The position numbers and the translations under genes are program-made. The notes under the pieces are model-generated. The model was not told where the DNA came from, ran no database searches, and worked only from the letters and a program-made list of their open reading frames with translations. DNA of 64,000 nucleotides from Ferruginibacter paludis (GTDB lineage: Bacteria > Bacteroidota > Bacteroidia > Chitinophagales > Chitinophagaceae), in assembly GCF_030409685.1 (NCBI RefSeq), contig NZ_JAUFQJ010000004.1:558001-622000 (forward strand), in the 5' to 3' direction. This document shows positions 37,373 to 45,841 of the stretch, one piece after another. The stretch's first letter is position 1. Each line of letters opens with the position of its first letter.

Positions 37373-39544
37373 ATGGAAAAACTTTACTCCATTGTGTGCC
37401 CTTTGTACACCAAAAAATTGATTGCACTTTCATTATTTTTTGCCCTGGTGTCTCTTACCACGCTGGCACAAATCCGGCCATTCGGCTTTGTGTATTCTGA
37501 AAATCTGAAGGGTGGTACTGCGCTATTTGGTAACACTTTAATGAATGCGGTTAACCCCAACCCTACTGTTGATCTAACAGCCATGAATGGCAACAGCCTG
37601 GATGGCAACAGTATTTATGACAATGGTACCAGCGATATGCAATATGCAGATATCGATGGTAATTCAGGTGACGGAGCTGGTACAAGAAATTCTTCGTCGG
37701 CAGATTTAATTTTACCCGGCGGTGCAAATACTATTAAATTGGCAAGGCTTTATTGGGGTGGAAGGGCCGCTACTGCTGACTTCGATATGAATGCAGCAGC
37801 CAATCAAACCATCAAAATAAGAAAAGGAACCAGTGGAAGTTACCAGCAATTCGCCGCAGCCCAAATTGACAGGGTGTATCAGAACACGGGCACCTCTACA
37901 GAATTTTGCCGGTACCAGGCTTATGTGGATATTACCGCCCTTATTCAGTCGCAGGGCGCCGGCACCTATACGGTGGGCGATGGTGCATTTTCTACTGGTA
38001 TTATTGATGCCTTTGGCAATTATGGCGCCTGGAGTATTGTTGTGGTGTACGAAAATCCTGCTTTAAACTTTAACAGCGTTCGTGTATACGATGCGTTTGA
38101 ACAGGTATATGCTGGTGGAAGTGTTACCGAAAATACCGTTACATTAACGGGATTAAATATTCCTTCAGGTAGCCTGACTGCTGCTGATGCCCGTCTTGGG
38201 TTAATGGGCTGGGAAGGCGATTCAAGATACCCCGGTGATTTTTTTAAGATCAATGGTGTTGTCTTCAGCAATGCCCTAAACCCGGCAGATAATCCCTGGA
38301 ATGGTACCATCACTAATAATGGTGCACACGTTACTACCAAAAACCCCAACTACACGGACCAGTTTGGAATTGATATTGACGAATCCGATGTAGGTATTGG
38401 CTACGGCATCCAGCCGGATGATCGAAGCATTACGCTGGAATTAGGCACCACAGATGACCAGTTTTTTTGTGGTATTATAACATTTGTGGTTAAAACAAAA
38501 GACCAGCCTGCCATACATCTTGCCAATACGGTAACCGATGCCAACAATAGCGGTACAGCAGAACCTGGTGAAGTTTTAACCTATAAACTAAAGGGTAACA
38601 ATATCAGCAGCTTCAATGCACTTGCTGTTATTTTAAAAGATTCTTTACCGTCAACCGTAACCTATGTCAGCAATTCGCTGATGGTAAATTATGGCACCGG
38701 TATCGCTGCAGGACTTAAAACGGATGCAGCCGATAGCGATATTGCTGAGTATGATGCGGCCAGCAATACCATTAGCTTCCGTGTTGGCACGGGGGCCGAT
38801 TCCTTTTCCGGAGGCTCGGTTGCTCCGGCGGATTCTTTTGAAGTACAATTCCAGGTGATTGTAAACAACCCCGGCTCAGGAACACCTCCGGCAATTGTAA
38901 ACGTTGGCAGGCTCACTTCTAATGTGTCAGGCGAATTTTATTCAGACGATGCTACCGCTATTATAAATCCGGCGTCCGTGTTGCCGGTTACTTTAACTTT
39001 CTTTACTGCGGAACTATCGCCAAATAAACAGGTAAAACTAACCTGGAATACTTCGATGGAATTAAACAGTCAGTCATTTACAGTTGAAAGAAGTACCAAT
39101 GGTGCCAGCTTTAAAGCAGTGGCAACCAAACCCGCTTCAGGTAATTCTTCCACCCCGCTCACTTATTTTACAACGGATGACGTTAGCGCTGTTACAGCGC
39201 CATTTGCGTACTACCGGTTGCTGCAAACAGATATCAATGGCAGATCGGCTGTATCTAAAGTGGTCGCTGTAAGATTATCTAAAACCAGTGGGGCTTTTAA
39301 CGTATCACCAAATCCTTTCCGTAACACAGCCCGTATCAGTATTGACTGGGATAAAAATGAAACGACGGTTGTAAAGGTATTTAGTGTTACCGGTACCACG
39401 GTTGTCGTAAAAAGTATCGCAATGAAAAAAGGCACTAACTATTTTGTGCTGGATGAATTAGCTGCATTACCATCCGGTAACTACATTGTTGAATTTACGA
39501 CAGCGTCCGGAAAACTAAACAGGCAGATCATTAAACAAAAATAA
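37373..39544 (+). CDS. Secreted T9SS cargo protein with C-terminal sorting domain
   Basis: I use ATG 37373 rather than an upstream TTG. The 723-residue protein has a signal peptide (about 1-31, ending TLA-Q). A large beta-rich body has a DUF11-like module at about 385-535 (GEVLTYKLKGNNISS, DSLPSTVTYVSNS), then the VLPVTLTFFTAEL linker and an FN3-like domain (about 545-640). It ends with a type A T9SS sorting domain (about 645-723, FNVSPNPFRNTARISI and PSGNYIVEF, ending in Lys). It is exported and probably anchored to the cell surface. It may be adhesive; no catalytic motif was seen. This gene implies a functional T9SS in the host. Confidence 0.9.
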   Translation: MEKLYSIVCPLYTKKLIALSLFFALVSLTTLAQIRPFGFVYSENLKGGTALFGNTLMNAVNPNPTVDLTAMNGNSLDGNSIYDNGTSDMQYADIDGNSGDGAGTRNSSSADLILPGGANTIKLARLYWGGRAATADFDMNAAANQTIKIRKGTSGSYQQFAAAQIDRVYQNTGTSTEFCRYQAYVDITALIQSQGAGTYTVGDGAFSTGIIDAFGNYGAWSIVVVYENPALNFNSVRVYDAFEQVYAGGSVTENTVTLTGLNIPSGSLTAADARLGLMGWEGDSRYPGDFFKINGVVFSNALNPADNPWNGTITNNGAHVTTKNPNYTDQFGIDIDESDVGIGYGIQPDDRSITLELGTTDDQFFCGIITFVVKTKDQPAIHLANTVTDANNSGTAEPGEVLTYKLKGNNISSFNALAVILKDSLPSTVTYVSNSLMVNYGTGIAAGLKTDAADSDIAEYDAASNTISFRVGTGADSFSGGSVAPADSFEVQFQVIVNNPGSGTPPAIVNVGRLTSNVSGEFYSDDATAIINPASVLPVTLTFFTAELSPNKQVKLTWNTSMELNSQSFTVERSTNGASFKAVATKPASGNSSTPLTYFTTDDVSAVTAPFAYYRLLQTDINGRSAVSKVVAVRLSKTSGAFNVSPNPFRNTARISIDWDKNETTVVKVFSVTGTTVVVKSIAMKKGTNYFVLDELAALPSGNYIVEFTTASGKLNRQIIKQK

Positions 39545-39560
39545 TTGTACGTCCATCATA

Positions 39561-39596
39561 AAAAAAACTGCCACTCAAAAGAGCGGCAGTTTTTTT
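39561..39596. terminator. Bidirectional terminator
   Basis: AAAAAAACTGCCACTC (39561-39576) pairs with GAGCGGCAGTTTTTTT (39581-39596) with one mismatch around an AAAA loop. A/T runs on both sides serve the convergent genes ending at 39544 (plus) and 39617 (minus). Confidence 0.9.
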
Positions 39597-39616
39597 ATAA
39601 ATCCTATCCGGTGATA

Positions 39617-40423
39617 TTACTTCCCAAATCTTCTTCCAACAATCAATTTAAATACCTGCTGGTTGCTACCCGGTGTAAGTCCGAATAAAAAACCAGTCTG
39701 CATTTCCCATTTCGAACTGCTGTATAAATCAAAAATGGGACCCAGCAAATGCTCTTCCGTTGTAAGCGGAAATATTTTTTTAAATGTGCCGAGCGTAGCG
39801 TAGTATTCTATACCGAGTCCAAATTTTTGGTGTACATTATACACTGTTTTAAATTGTGGCCCAACACCAAAAAATTTATCGGGACCTGTAAGATTAAATG
39901 CTACGTTGGGGTTCAATGAAAAATACAAGTTGCCAAAACTCTTATCGATGATGGGCCGCAACTCTCCATCCATCACATAAGGGCTGTTTGCATCCTGCCT
40001 TATATAACCAAGTTCCAGCGAAATACTGGCACCTACCTTCCATCCCCAGCTTTCAGGTATAGTAAACCTGGGCCTGATATGATTGCCTAAAAAAACATAT
40101 TTGCCGTTGGGTGCGATGCCGGTAAAAGTATACAAGCCCATCTCCCAGTCTTTTCCCAGGCCACGGGTTATCTCCAGTGTTTCAAATATCCATCTGGCAG
40201 AAGAAGGGTCGGGCAATCCTTTCATTCCATTGAAAGTATAGTTCTGGTGTAGTTCAACAAACGTAACCTGCTTTGGAGTGATGCCCGATGCGTACACCTG
40301 AATTTCATTATCTGCCTGGGCCAGTAACAACGCAGGTAGCATTAAAAATGCAACGGGTAGTATGTACATTAATTTTTTAATGAGCCCGCTGCTGAAGCGT
40401 TTTTTCATTCTCTCCTTTTTCAT
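39617..40423 (-). CDS. Probable outer-membrane beta-barrel protein
   Basis: The 268-residue protein starts with a basic stretch (MKKERMKKRF) and a hydrophobic signal segment ending LLA-Q at about residue 36. A second ATG five codons in has a better ribosome-binding site (GGAG), so the true start may be 40408. The mature part is rich in aromatic amphipathic strands (WEMGLYTFTGI, NLYFSLNPNVAFNL, FGVGPQFKTVYN, FGLGIEYYATLG), ending VGRRFGK. No named family recognised. It is monocistronic and ends at a shared bidirectional terminator. Confidence 0.75.
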   Translation of the reverse strand: MKKERMKKRFSSGLIKKLMYILPVAFLMLPALLLAQADNEIQVYASGITPKQVTFVELHQNYTFNGMKGLPDPSSARWIFETLEITRGLGKDWEMGLYTFTGIAPNGKYVFLGNHIRPRFTIPESWGWKVGASISLELGYIRQDANSPYVMDGELRPIIDKSFGNLYFSLNPNVAFNLTGPDKFFGVGPQFKTVYNVHQKFGLGIEYYATLGTFKKIFPLTTEEHLLGPIFDLYSSSKWEMQTGFLFGLTPGSNQQVFKLIVGRRFGK

Positions 40424-40699
40424 ACTTGCTATTCCTTTGTCATTAAATATTCACACTTACTTTTTCGGCGCAGTTTTTTAACTGACGTAAGTTAGCAGGA
40501 ATAATTATTTTTTTGCAAAAGGAAATTAAGTAATCAACTAAAGAAGGTTAATAGTGCCTGATTAACCAGCCCTTAACAAGAGGAATTATAAGGTTACCGG
40601 TCTTCGGTTGCATGCAATCCATACTTGTTTTTCTGTGCAATTACAGGGAAAATTTTTTATGAAGATTATGCGCATAGTCTTTGTTTTAGGTAAATGATT

Positions 40700-42106
40700 C
40701 TATTTAGCTAGTCCATATTTTGTGTAGATACCCGACCCCGGAGATTGTGCATCCAGCAGGTTTAATATTCTGGCGCCTTTAATGCAAGACCAGAAGGCAT
40801 TGTAGGTTTTAGGTCCACTTTCAATTTTTGAACAATGTATCTGCCAGTTGTGAACCACGGTTAACTGGCCCGCTGATTTTACTTCAGTAAATTTGGCATT
40901 GCCTGCCATACCATTTACCACCAGTAATTTCCAGTTGTAAGTACCAGCATTTCCAAAAACAAATTCTTCATTGGACTGATTCATGTGCATGCCGGCATAG
41001 TCCCCGGTATACACGTTGTACAATTGTTGTATACCGGTAAAGTCACTGGTCCATTTTCCTTTAAAATCAGAGGTGGCCACTGCGAACTTGTTATAAGATT
41101 TCATATTTGCCAGCGGGTTCATCAGGTCACTGTTACTATCCCATTTTATAGTTTCAGGATCAAATTTGTATTGCTGAATGAAGGTATTTTTATCTGGTGT
41201 AATAAATTCTATCCAGCCTTCTCCCTGCCGGAATAGCAAAACAAATACTTCTTTACCCGTTTTATTTTCTGTGGCATAGCCCATGCCCAGGTAAGGCCTG
41301 TTAAACGTAGCGATATAAGTGGTTTTGTAATTTTTAAGATTACTGTATCGTGGTGCTACCAGAATATTCCATGCGGCATTGGTGAGCGGTTCGGGGTCGG
41401 CAGGAAAAATGGTGCCTTCTTTTGGATAGTGCAACAGTACTTTAGTATTTCCTTTGGTTACTGCTACCCAATCTTCCTGCACGGTACCTACCCAGCCATC
41501 ATCAAAATTGGTAGTAGTAAACGCATAGCCACCAGCGTTAGCATTTGTATTGCCAGGCGTTGAAGTTGTAGTAACAGTGCCGGCATTAGATGCCGCATCA
41601 GCAGGAGTTTTCTCTACTACCGTTTTATTCAATTCAATTGACCCGAGCAGTGCAGCAATATCATTTGTATAACGTTGTTTGTTTGTAACGGCCATAATAG
41701 CAATTGACTTTCCATAACCCGTAAAAGTTGTAAGCAATACCATGGCCGGTGCCTTATTAAAAATAAATTTACCGGCACCACTTTTTATTTTCCATCCGTC
41801 GGCTTCAACCGCACTATCTCCGTGTGGAGCTTCTTCTATTTTATAAGGACGTGCTGCCAGTTCCGTCCAGGATTCATTAAAATCTGTTTCGATAGCGCCT
41901 TTGCTTTCGGTGCTTCTGTAAACACCTATCTGGCACCAGCTGGTATCTTTTTTATTGGTGATCGTATAAACAACCAGGTTGACTTTGGTTTCTTTTTTCC
42001 AGCCTTTAGGGGCTGTATAAGTGGTAGCATCAAAGGTTTCTTTAAGCTGCGCTGCGACAATATTTGCAATTAACTGAAGACAAATAATTGATACTACAAA
42101 TTTCAT
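40700..42106 (-). CDS. Secreted two-domain protein, set 2 ('GWKKE' family)
   Basis: The 468-residue protein has a signal peptide (residues 1-19, ending VAA-Q). The N-terminal domain (about 25-165) has the FDATTYTAPKGWKKE start, WCQIGVYRSTESKG and SWTELAAR. A low-complexity linker (Thr/Asn/Ala, about 170-200) leads to a C-terminal domain (about 200-468) with GWVGTVQEDWVAVTKGNTKVLLHYP. It is a clear full-length paralogue of the neighbour at 42198-43706, and its first domain corresponds to the short protein at 9245-9739. Function is unknown. It is the last gene of set 2, 91 bp after its paralogue. Confidence 0.82.
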   Translation of the reverse strand: MKFVVSIICLQLIANIVAAQLKETFDATTYTAPKGWKKETKVNLVVYTITNKKDTSWCQIGVYRSTESKGAIETDFNESWTELAARPYKIEEAPHGDSAVEADGWKIKSGAGKFIFNKAPAMVLLTTFTGYGKSIAIMAVTNKQRYTNDIAALLGSIELNKTVVEKTPADAASNAGTVTTTSTPGNTNANAGGYAFTTTNFDDGWVGTVQEDWVAVTKGNTKVLLHYPKEGTIFPADPEPLTNAAWNILVAPRYSNLKNYKTTYIATFNRPYLGMGYATENKTGKEVFVLLFRQGEGWIEFITPDKNTFIQQYKFDPETIKWDSNSDLMNPLANMKSYNKFAVATSDFKGKWTSDFTGIQQLYNVYTGDYAGMHMNQSNEEFVFGNAGTYNWKLLVVNGMAGNAKFTEVKSAGQLTVVHNWQIHCSKIESGPKTYNAFWSCIKGARILNLLDAQSPGSGIYTKYGLAK

Positions 42107-42197
42107 TTTCTAATTTTTTAAGTGGTCCCCTTTTAAAGGAAAGTTAGTCTTCGAAAAAGTAAAAAAGAGGTGCATTGCTTACTACAATGATGCCACC

Positions 42198-43706
42198 TTA
42201 ATTGGCTTTGCCAAATGCATTGTAGCCTCCATATGATTTGTCCTGCAGCCATAATACCCGGGCGTCTTTTGAACAGGCGAAGTAGGCATTGAAGCTTTTA
42301 GGTTTACCTTCCATATCAGAAAAATCAATTTGCCATGGATTTGTCACGGTAAACTTTCCGCTTGCTTTTGCAGTTTGAAATTTAACGCTGCCAACAAAGC
42401 CGCTGGCAACACCAATATCCCATTTGTATGTATTGCTGGCACCAAATTCGAATTTTTGTGCGGAAGCATGTGTATCTGCGCCTGTACTGGCACCTGTGTA
42501 GGCATTTACATATTGCGTCATGCCCGAAAAACTATTTGTCCAGGTTCCGGTTAAATCACTGGCACCAATTGCAAACCGGTTGTATCCCGCCATTCGCTCT
42601 ACTTTATCCCAGGTTTCTTCACTATTGTATTTTCCGAATTCTTTTTCAAAAGTTGGTCTGTCGGGCGCAATAAATTCAAGATGGGTACCACTGCCATTGC
42701 CATAGTGTTTCTTAAAAAACACTACATACACTTTTTTGCCGGTTGAAGCTTCCGTTAAATCTGCATCAGCAAATTCGATAGATTGCCAACTGATGTGTGG
42801 TTTAAAATTCATGTTGGCTGCAGCACTGTACCGTGGGGCTACCAAAATATTCCAGGCATTTTTTTCTGCCACCATTATGTCTGAATTGTAGGCATCAGCC
42901 TGTGGATGTTTGTAGTGCAGCAATATCCTGATATTACCTTTTGTCACCTCCACCCAATCTTCTTTTTCCACGCTTGTCCAGCCATCGTCAAAATTGGTTG
43001 TATTGAACCCGAAACCAGATCCTTTACTACCAATATTGTTCTGTACTGGATCATTCACGCCAGTGTCGTTTTGTTTAGATTCAAAAGGTGGCTTTTTCAA
43101 ATCCAGTGATGCAAGAAAGGTTTGTATATCATTGCCATAGGTTTTGCTATTCGAACTGACAACAATGCTTACGCACTTACCAAAGCCGCTCATGGTCATC
43201 AATAAAGCCATTGAATTGGCTTTATTAAAAATAAATTTACCGCCTCCTATTTTTATTTTCCAGCCTTCCGCTTCATACACCGTGTCTGTTACTGGTGGCT
43301 CTTTTACGTCATAACCTTTTACTACAAATTCATTCCATTCGCTGTCAAAATCCTTTTCAATACTACCTTTACTTGCAGTACTTTTTGTAACATTTATTAC
43401 GCACCAGGTGCTGGTTTTAGCGTCGGTAACAGTGTAACTCGTGAGGTAATCTTTCACTTCTTTTTTCCATCCCTTTAAAGGCGTGTATTTAACAATGTCA
43501 AATGAGTCCTGTTGTGCAACAGCTTTATTTACCAATGTGCTAAAGAGGATCAATGGTATACTAAGTAATTTTATTATTGTGTTGAACCAAATACAATTAA
43601 CGGTGCTTTTCCTTACAACGTTACTAATTGCTGTAGGTTTCAATTTCCGACGGTCTTGATGGCGATAGTTATTTAAATATCCTGTTGGCACTGATGCTGG
43701 TGACAT
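42198..43706 (-). CDS. Secreted two-domain protein, set 2 ('GWKKE' family)
   Basis: I choose ATG 43704-43706, because a TACATTTG -7 element at 43721-43728 and a dyad operator at 43751-43768 put the transcript start just upstream; an in-frame ATG at 43742 would lie upstream of it. The 502-residue product has a long basic N-terminus before a hydrophobic segment ending VNKAVAQ (about residue 65). It then has the same two domains as its neighbour: FDIVKYTPLKGWKKE, WCVINVTKSTASKG, and a C-terminal part with GWTSVEKEDWVEVTKGN. The two may be a tandem duplication. Function is unknown. Confidence 0.8.
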   Translation of the reverse strand: MSPASVPTGYLNNYRHQDRRKLKPTAISNVVRKSTVNCIWFNTIIKLLSIPLILFSTLVNKAVAQQDSFDIVKYTPLKGWKKEVKDYLTSYTVTDAKTSTWCVINVTKSTASKGSIEKDFDSEWNEFVVKGYDVKEPPVTDTVYEAEGWKIKIGGGKFIFNKANSMALLMTMSGFGKCVSIVVSSNSKTYGNDIQTFLASLDLKKPPFESKQNDTGVNDPVQNNIGSKGSGFGFNTTNFDDGWTSVEKEDWVEVTKGNIRILLHYKHPQADAYNSDIMVAEKNAWNILVAPRYSAAANMNFKPHISWQSIEFADADLTEASTGKKVYVVFFKKHYGNGSGTHLEFIAPDRPTFEKEFGKYNSEETWDKVERMAGYNRFAIGASDLTGTWTNSFSGMTQYVNAYTGASTGADTHASAQKFEFGASNTYKWDIGVASGFVGSVKFQTAKASGKFTVTNPWQIDFSDMEGKPKSFNAYFACSKDARVLWLQDKSYGGYNAFGKAN

Positions 43707-43720
43707 AAAAATTATTTTCC

Positions 43721-43768
43721 CAAATGTAGCCACCGGTTGCAAACAGCATTATCCTGTAAAAAGGGGAA
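43721..43768 (-). promoter_or_regulatory. 18-bp dyad operator and -7 element upstream of the 502-aa protein gene
   Basis: The plus strand at 43751-43768 reads ATCCTGTAAAAAGGGGAA. On the minus strand, after exactly 22 bp, comes TACATTTG (43721-43728), a perfect TAnnTTTG. It is the best promoter of the five copies. The dyad abuts the stop codon of the upstream gene, so it can only serve the downstream gene. Confidence 0.78.
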
Positions 43769-43770
43769 TT

Positions 43771-45663
43771 TTATTGCCTGGTGATCTTAATGTTACTGAT
43801 GTACACATTCATATGATCTGCGTCATCGGTAGTGTTATTCCAGAAAACAGTATTGAATTTTGTACCGGGTTGCAAACCGCAGGTACTGCACTTGCCACCG
43901 TAGGGTGTTTTAAAATCGGTGCTTACCGCTACTGCTTTATTATTAATGAGAACAGACAGTAAATTGTCCTTAACGACCACTGATACATGAATGGTTGTTT
44001 TTTTATCGGTGAATTCACGCAGGGGATATTCATACACCAGCTCATCCGTTAAAGTGCTACTCTTTACCGGCCGGGTAGCATTCAGCCTCACCCTTACAAT
44101 ACCCCGGTAATTGTTGTTATTATAATCAGCTTCGTTACCGGAAGCGATTTCAACAGTTACCCTCGTGCCGTTGCCGCCTGTTATTTCCACTCCATCTTCG
44201 GTTGCCCCCCGGGTGTTTAAAGACAGCATAGCTGCTCCGCCGGTACGGGAAGAAAAGTCCCCGTCGGTTGACAGGTCATATTCTAATGTAAAATTTTCCG
44301 GCAACGGCTTTTTTAATAAGGATGGGTTTACAGGCGTACCATAGCCCAGCTTTAACCATTTACCAGGATGATCTTTAAGTGCAGTGACCAAAGCATGTTT
44401 ACCATATCTTTTAAAATACCAATTAACAGGGTCTCCTCCTTCGTTAGCGGATGAAAAATCGTCGAAGAAAAATGCATCAGGGTATCGGGCTGAATTAGTG
44501 GCTACAGGATTGATGGCTGCAGCATTTTTCTTTCTGTATCCATCCAGTCTTGCTTTTAATTGTTCTTCGTTAGCAGGTTTGTATGCAATGCCTTTTACTT
44601 TTTCCGGATCAAAGAAATAGTTGTAAATGTAATCATAATTTAAATTTTGGGTAATGGCTGTATACATTTCATACAACTGGTTTCCGTTTTCTTTTGTGTT
44701 GTACCCAAACCAAACAGCAATCCACTGCGGCTGTGCTGTTTTGCATTGCTTCATTATGTTTGCCGGAACTTTGTACAGCGGAAAATATTGTTTCCTGCTC
44801 TTTTCAATATCACTAATAGCGAAAGGATCCATGTCTCCAAAAAAATCGCCAATGATGGTGGGTTGCATGTTGTGTAAAACGGCAGGTTCATTCAGCCGAT
44901 TGTTATATTTTTCTTTCCATTTGTGTATGGCATTGCGGTAACGGTCCATTTCTTTTTGCTCGTACCCGTAAGCTTCTTCCCGGCTTTTTGAATCTGACCA
45001 TTTGCTATTGATTTCATCTTTTTTATTTTGAAATTCTTTATCCAGGGAGGCTTCTGAAGCATCAAGGTATTCTCCCTTGGTTACTTCCACAAAAGGAAGT
45101 TTGTTGTTGGGAGCAAGAAAAACACTGTGCACTTCATTGATACGGGTAATGTATTTGTACACATTGAGATGAATTTTCGGATCGGCATCTTTATACTTTT
45201 CCCAGTCAAAATAACCGTCCGGTGGCCAGGTAAAATAGTAATCGCCGCCGCCATTCAAAAATTTAACTGCATAACTTGCCGGGATATTATTAACAGAAAT
45301 ACCGAAGGGCGTGTTCTCTTCATCAATGGGTTTAAAATGGCCTTTTTCATCCAGGTATTCTTTTGAAAAACTTACATTCCATACCATAAAATATACACCG
45401 TATCGCAGGCTGAGATTTTGCCGGGTAGATGTTCCAAGTCCACCAACTGGTGTATAACTTTTTTTCATCCACTCCACTATTTTATCATCAATTTCAATGC
45501 GTTTTTTTTGTACCGGGTCATTCGTCGGTTTTATTTTATTGTCGAAATGGTTATTGTCCCACCAGCCAATCACGCTGTCTTGTATGCGTTGTTCAGCAGT
45601 CAATTGACCAAATGAGCTTTTGCAAATTGTTACTACCAATAAAGTAAGAACTACTTTTTTCAT
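43771..45663 (-). CDS. Secreted protein with C-terminal concanavalin-like module, set 2 ('LPF..EYL' family)
   Basis: The 630-residue protein has a signal peptide (residues 1-19, ending SFG-Q). Residues about 40-390 align by eye with the 330-residue protein at 4767-5759 (NKLPFVEVTKGEYL block, LNEPAV, long C-terminal helix). Residues about 415-630 look like a concanavalin/LamG-type beta-sandwich (FFDDFSSANEGGDPVNWYF, FTLEYDLSTDGDFS) resembling the one in the OmpA-domain protein of this cluster. A CSTCG motif (about 597-601) near the end may bind metal or form a disulphide. A surface carbohydrate- or peptide-binding role is possible but not shown. Confidence 0.8.
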   Translation of the reverse strand: MKKVVLTLLVVTICKSSFGQLTAEQRIQDSVIGWWDNNHFDNKIKPTNDPVQKKRIEIDDKIVEWMKKSYTPVGGLGTSTRQNLSLRYGVYFMVWNVSFSKEYLDEKGHFKPIDEENTPFGISVNNIPASYAVKFLNGGGDYYFTWPPDGYFDWEKYKDADPKIHLNVYKYITRINEVHSVFLAPNNKLPFVEVTKGEYLDASEASLDKEFQNKKDEINSKWSDSKSREEAYGYEQKEMDRYRNAIHKWKEKYNNRLNEPAVLHNMQPTIIGDFFGDMDPFAISDIEKSRKQYFPLYKVPANIMKQCKTAQPQWIAVWFGYNTKENGNQLYEMYTAITQNLNYDYIYNYFFDPEKVKGIAYKPANEEQLKARLDGYRKKNAAAINPVATNSARYPDAFFFDDFSSANEGGDPVNWYFKRYGKHALVTALKDHPGKWLKLGYGTPVNPSLLKKPLPENFTLEYDLSTDGDFSSRTGGAAMLSLNTRGATEDGVEITGGNGTRVTVEIASGNEADYNNNNYRGIVRVRLNATRPVKSSTLTDELVYEYPLREFTDKKTTIHVSVVVKDNLLSVLINNKAVAVSTDFKTPYGGKCSTCGLQPGTKFNTVFWNNTTDDADHMNVYISNIKITRQ

Positions 45664-45841
45664 ACAATGCTTTTATTCCTTTATTATTTTTTGCTGATAA
45701 AATACTTTTTTATTGTGGGCATCAAATCTACCACGTAAAAATTGCAGTGACTGCATCTGCGGCACTGCCTTTTTAAAAGCCCCGTATATAAGTTACATCG
45801 CAAATCCTGCCGGTTTTAAAATTATCAAAACGCCTGAATTA

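Noticed and set aside
42124..42141. Dyad-like sequence before the 468-aa protein gene
   Set aside because: On the minus strand TCCTTTAAAAGGGGA resembles the 18-bp dyad, but it is one base shorter, lacks the GT, and lies only about 17 bp before the start codon with no room for a -7 element at the usual distance.
45730..45747. Possible dyad (ACCACGTAAAAATTGCAG) before the 630-aa protein gene
   Set aside because: It matches only about 12 of 18 positions and has no clear -7 element at the fixed distance.
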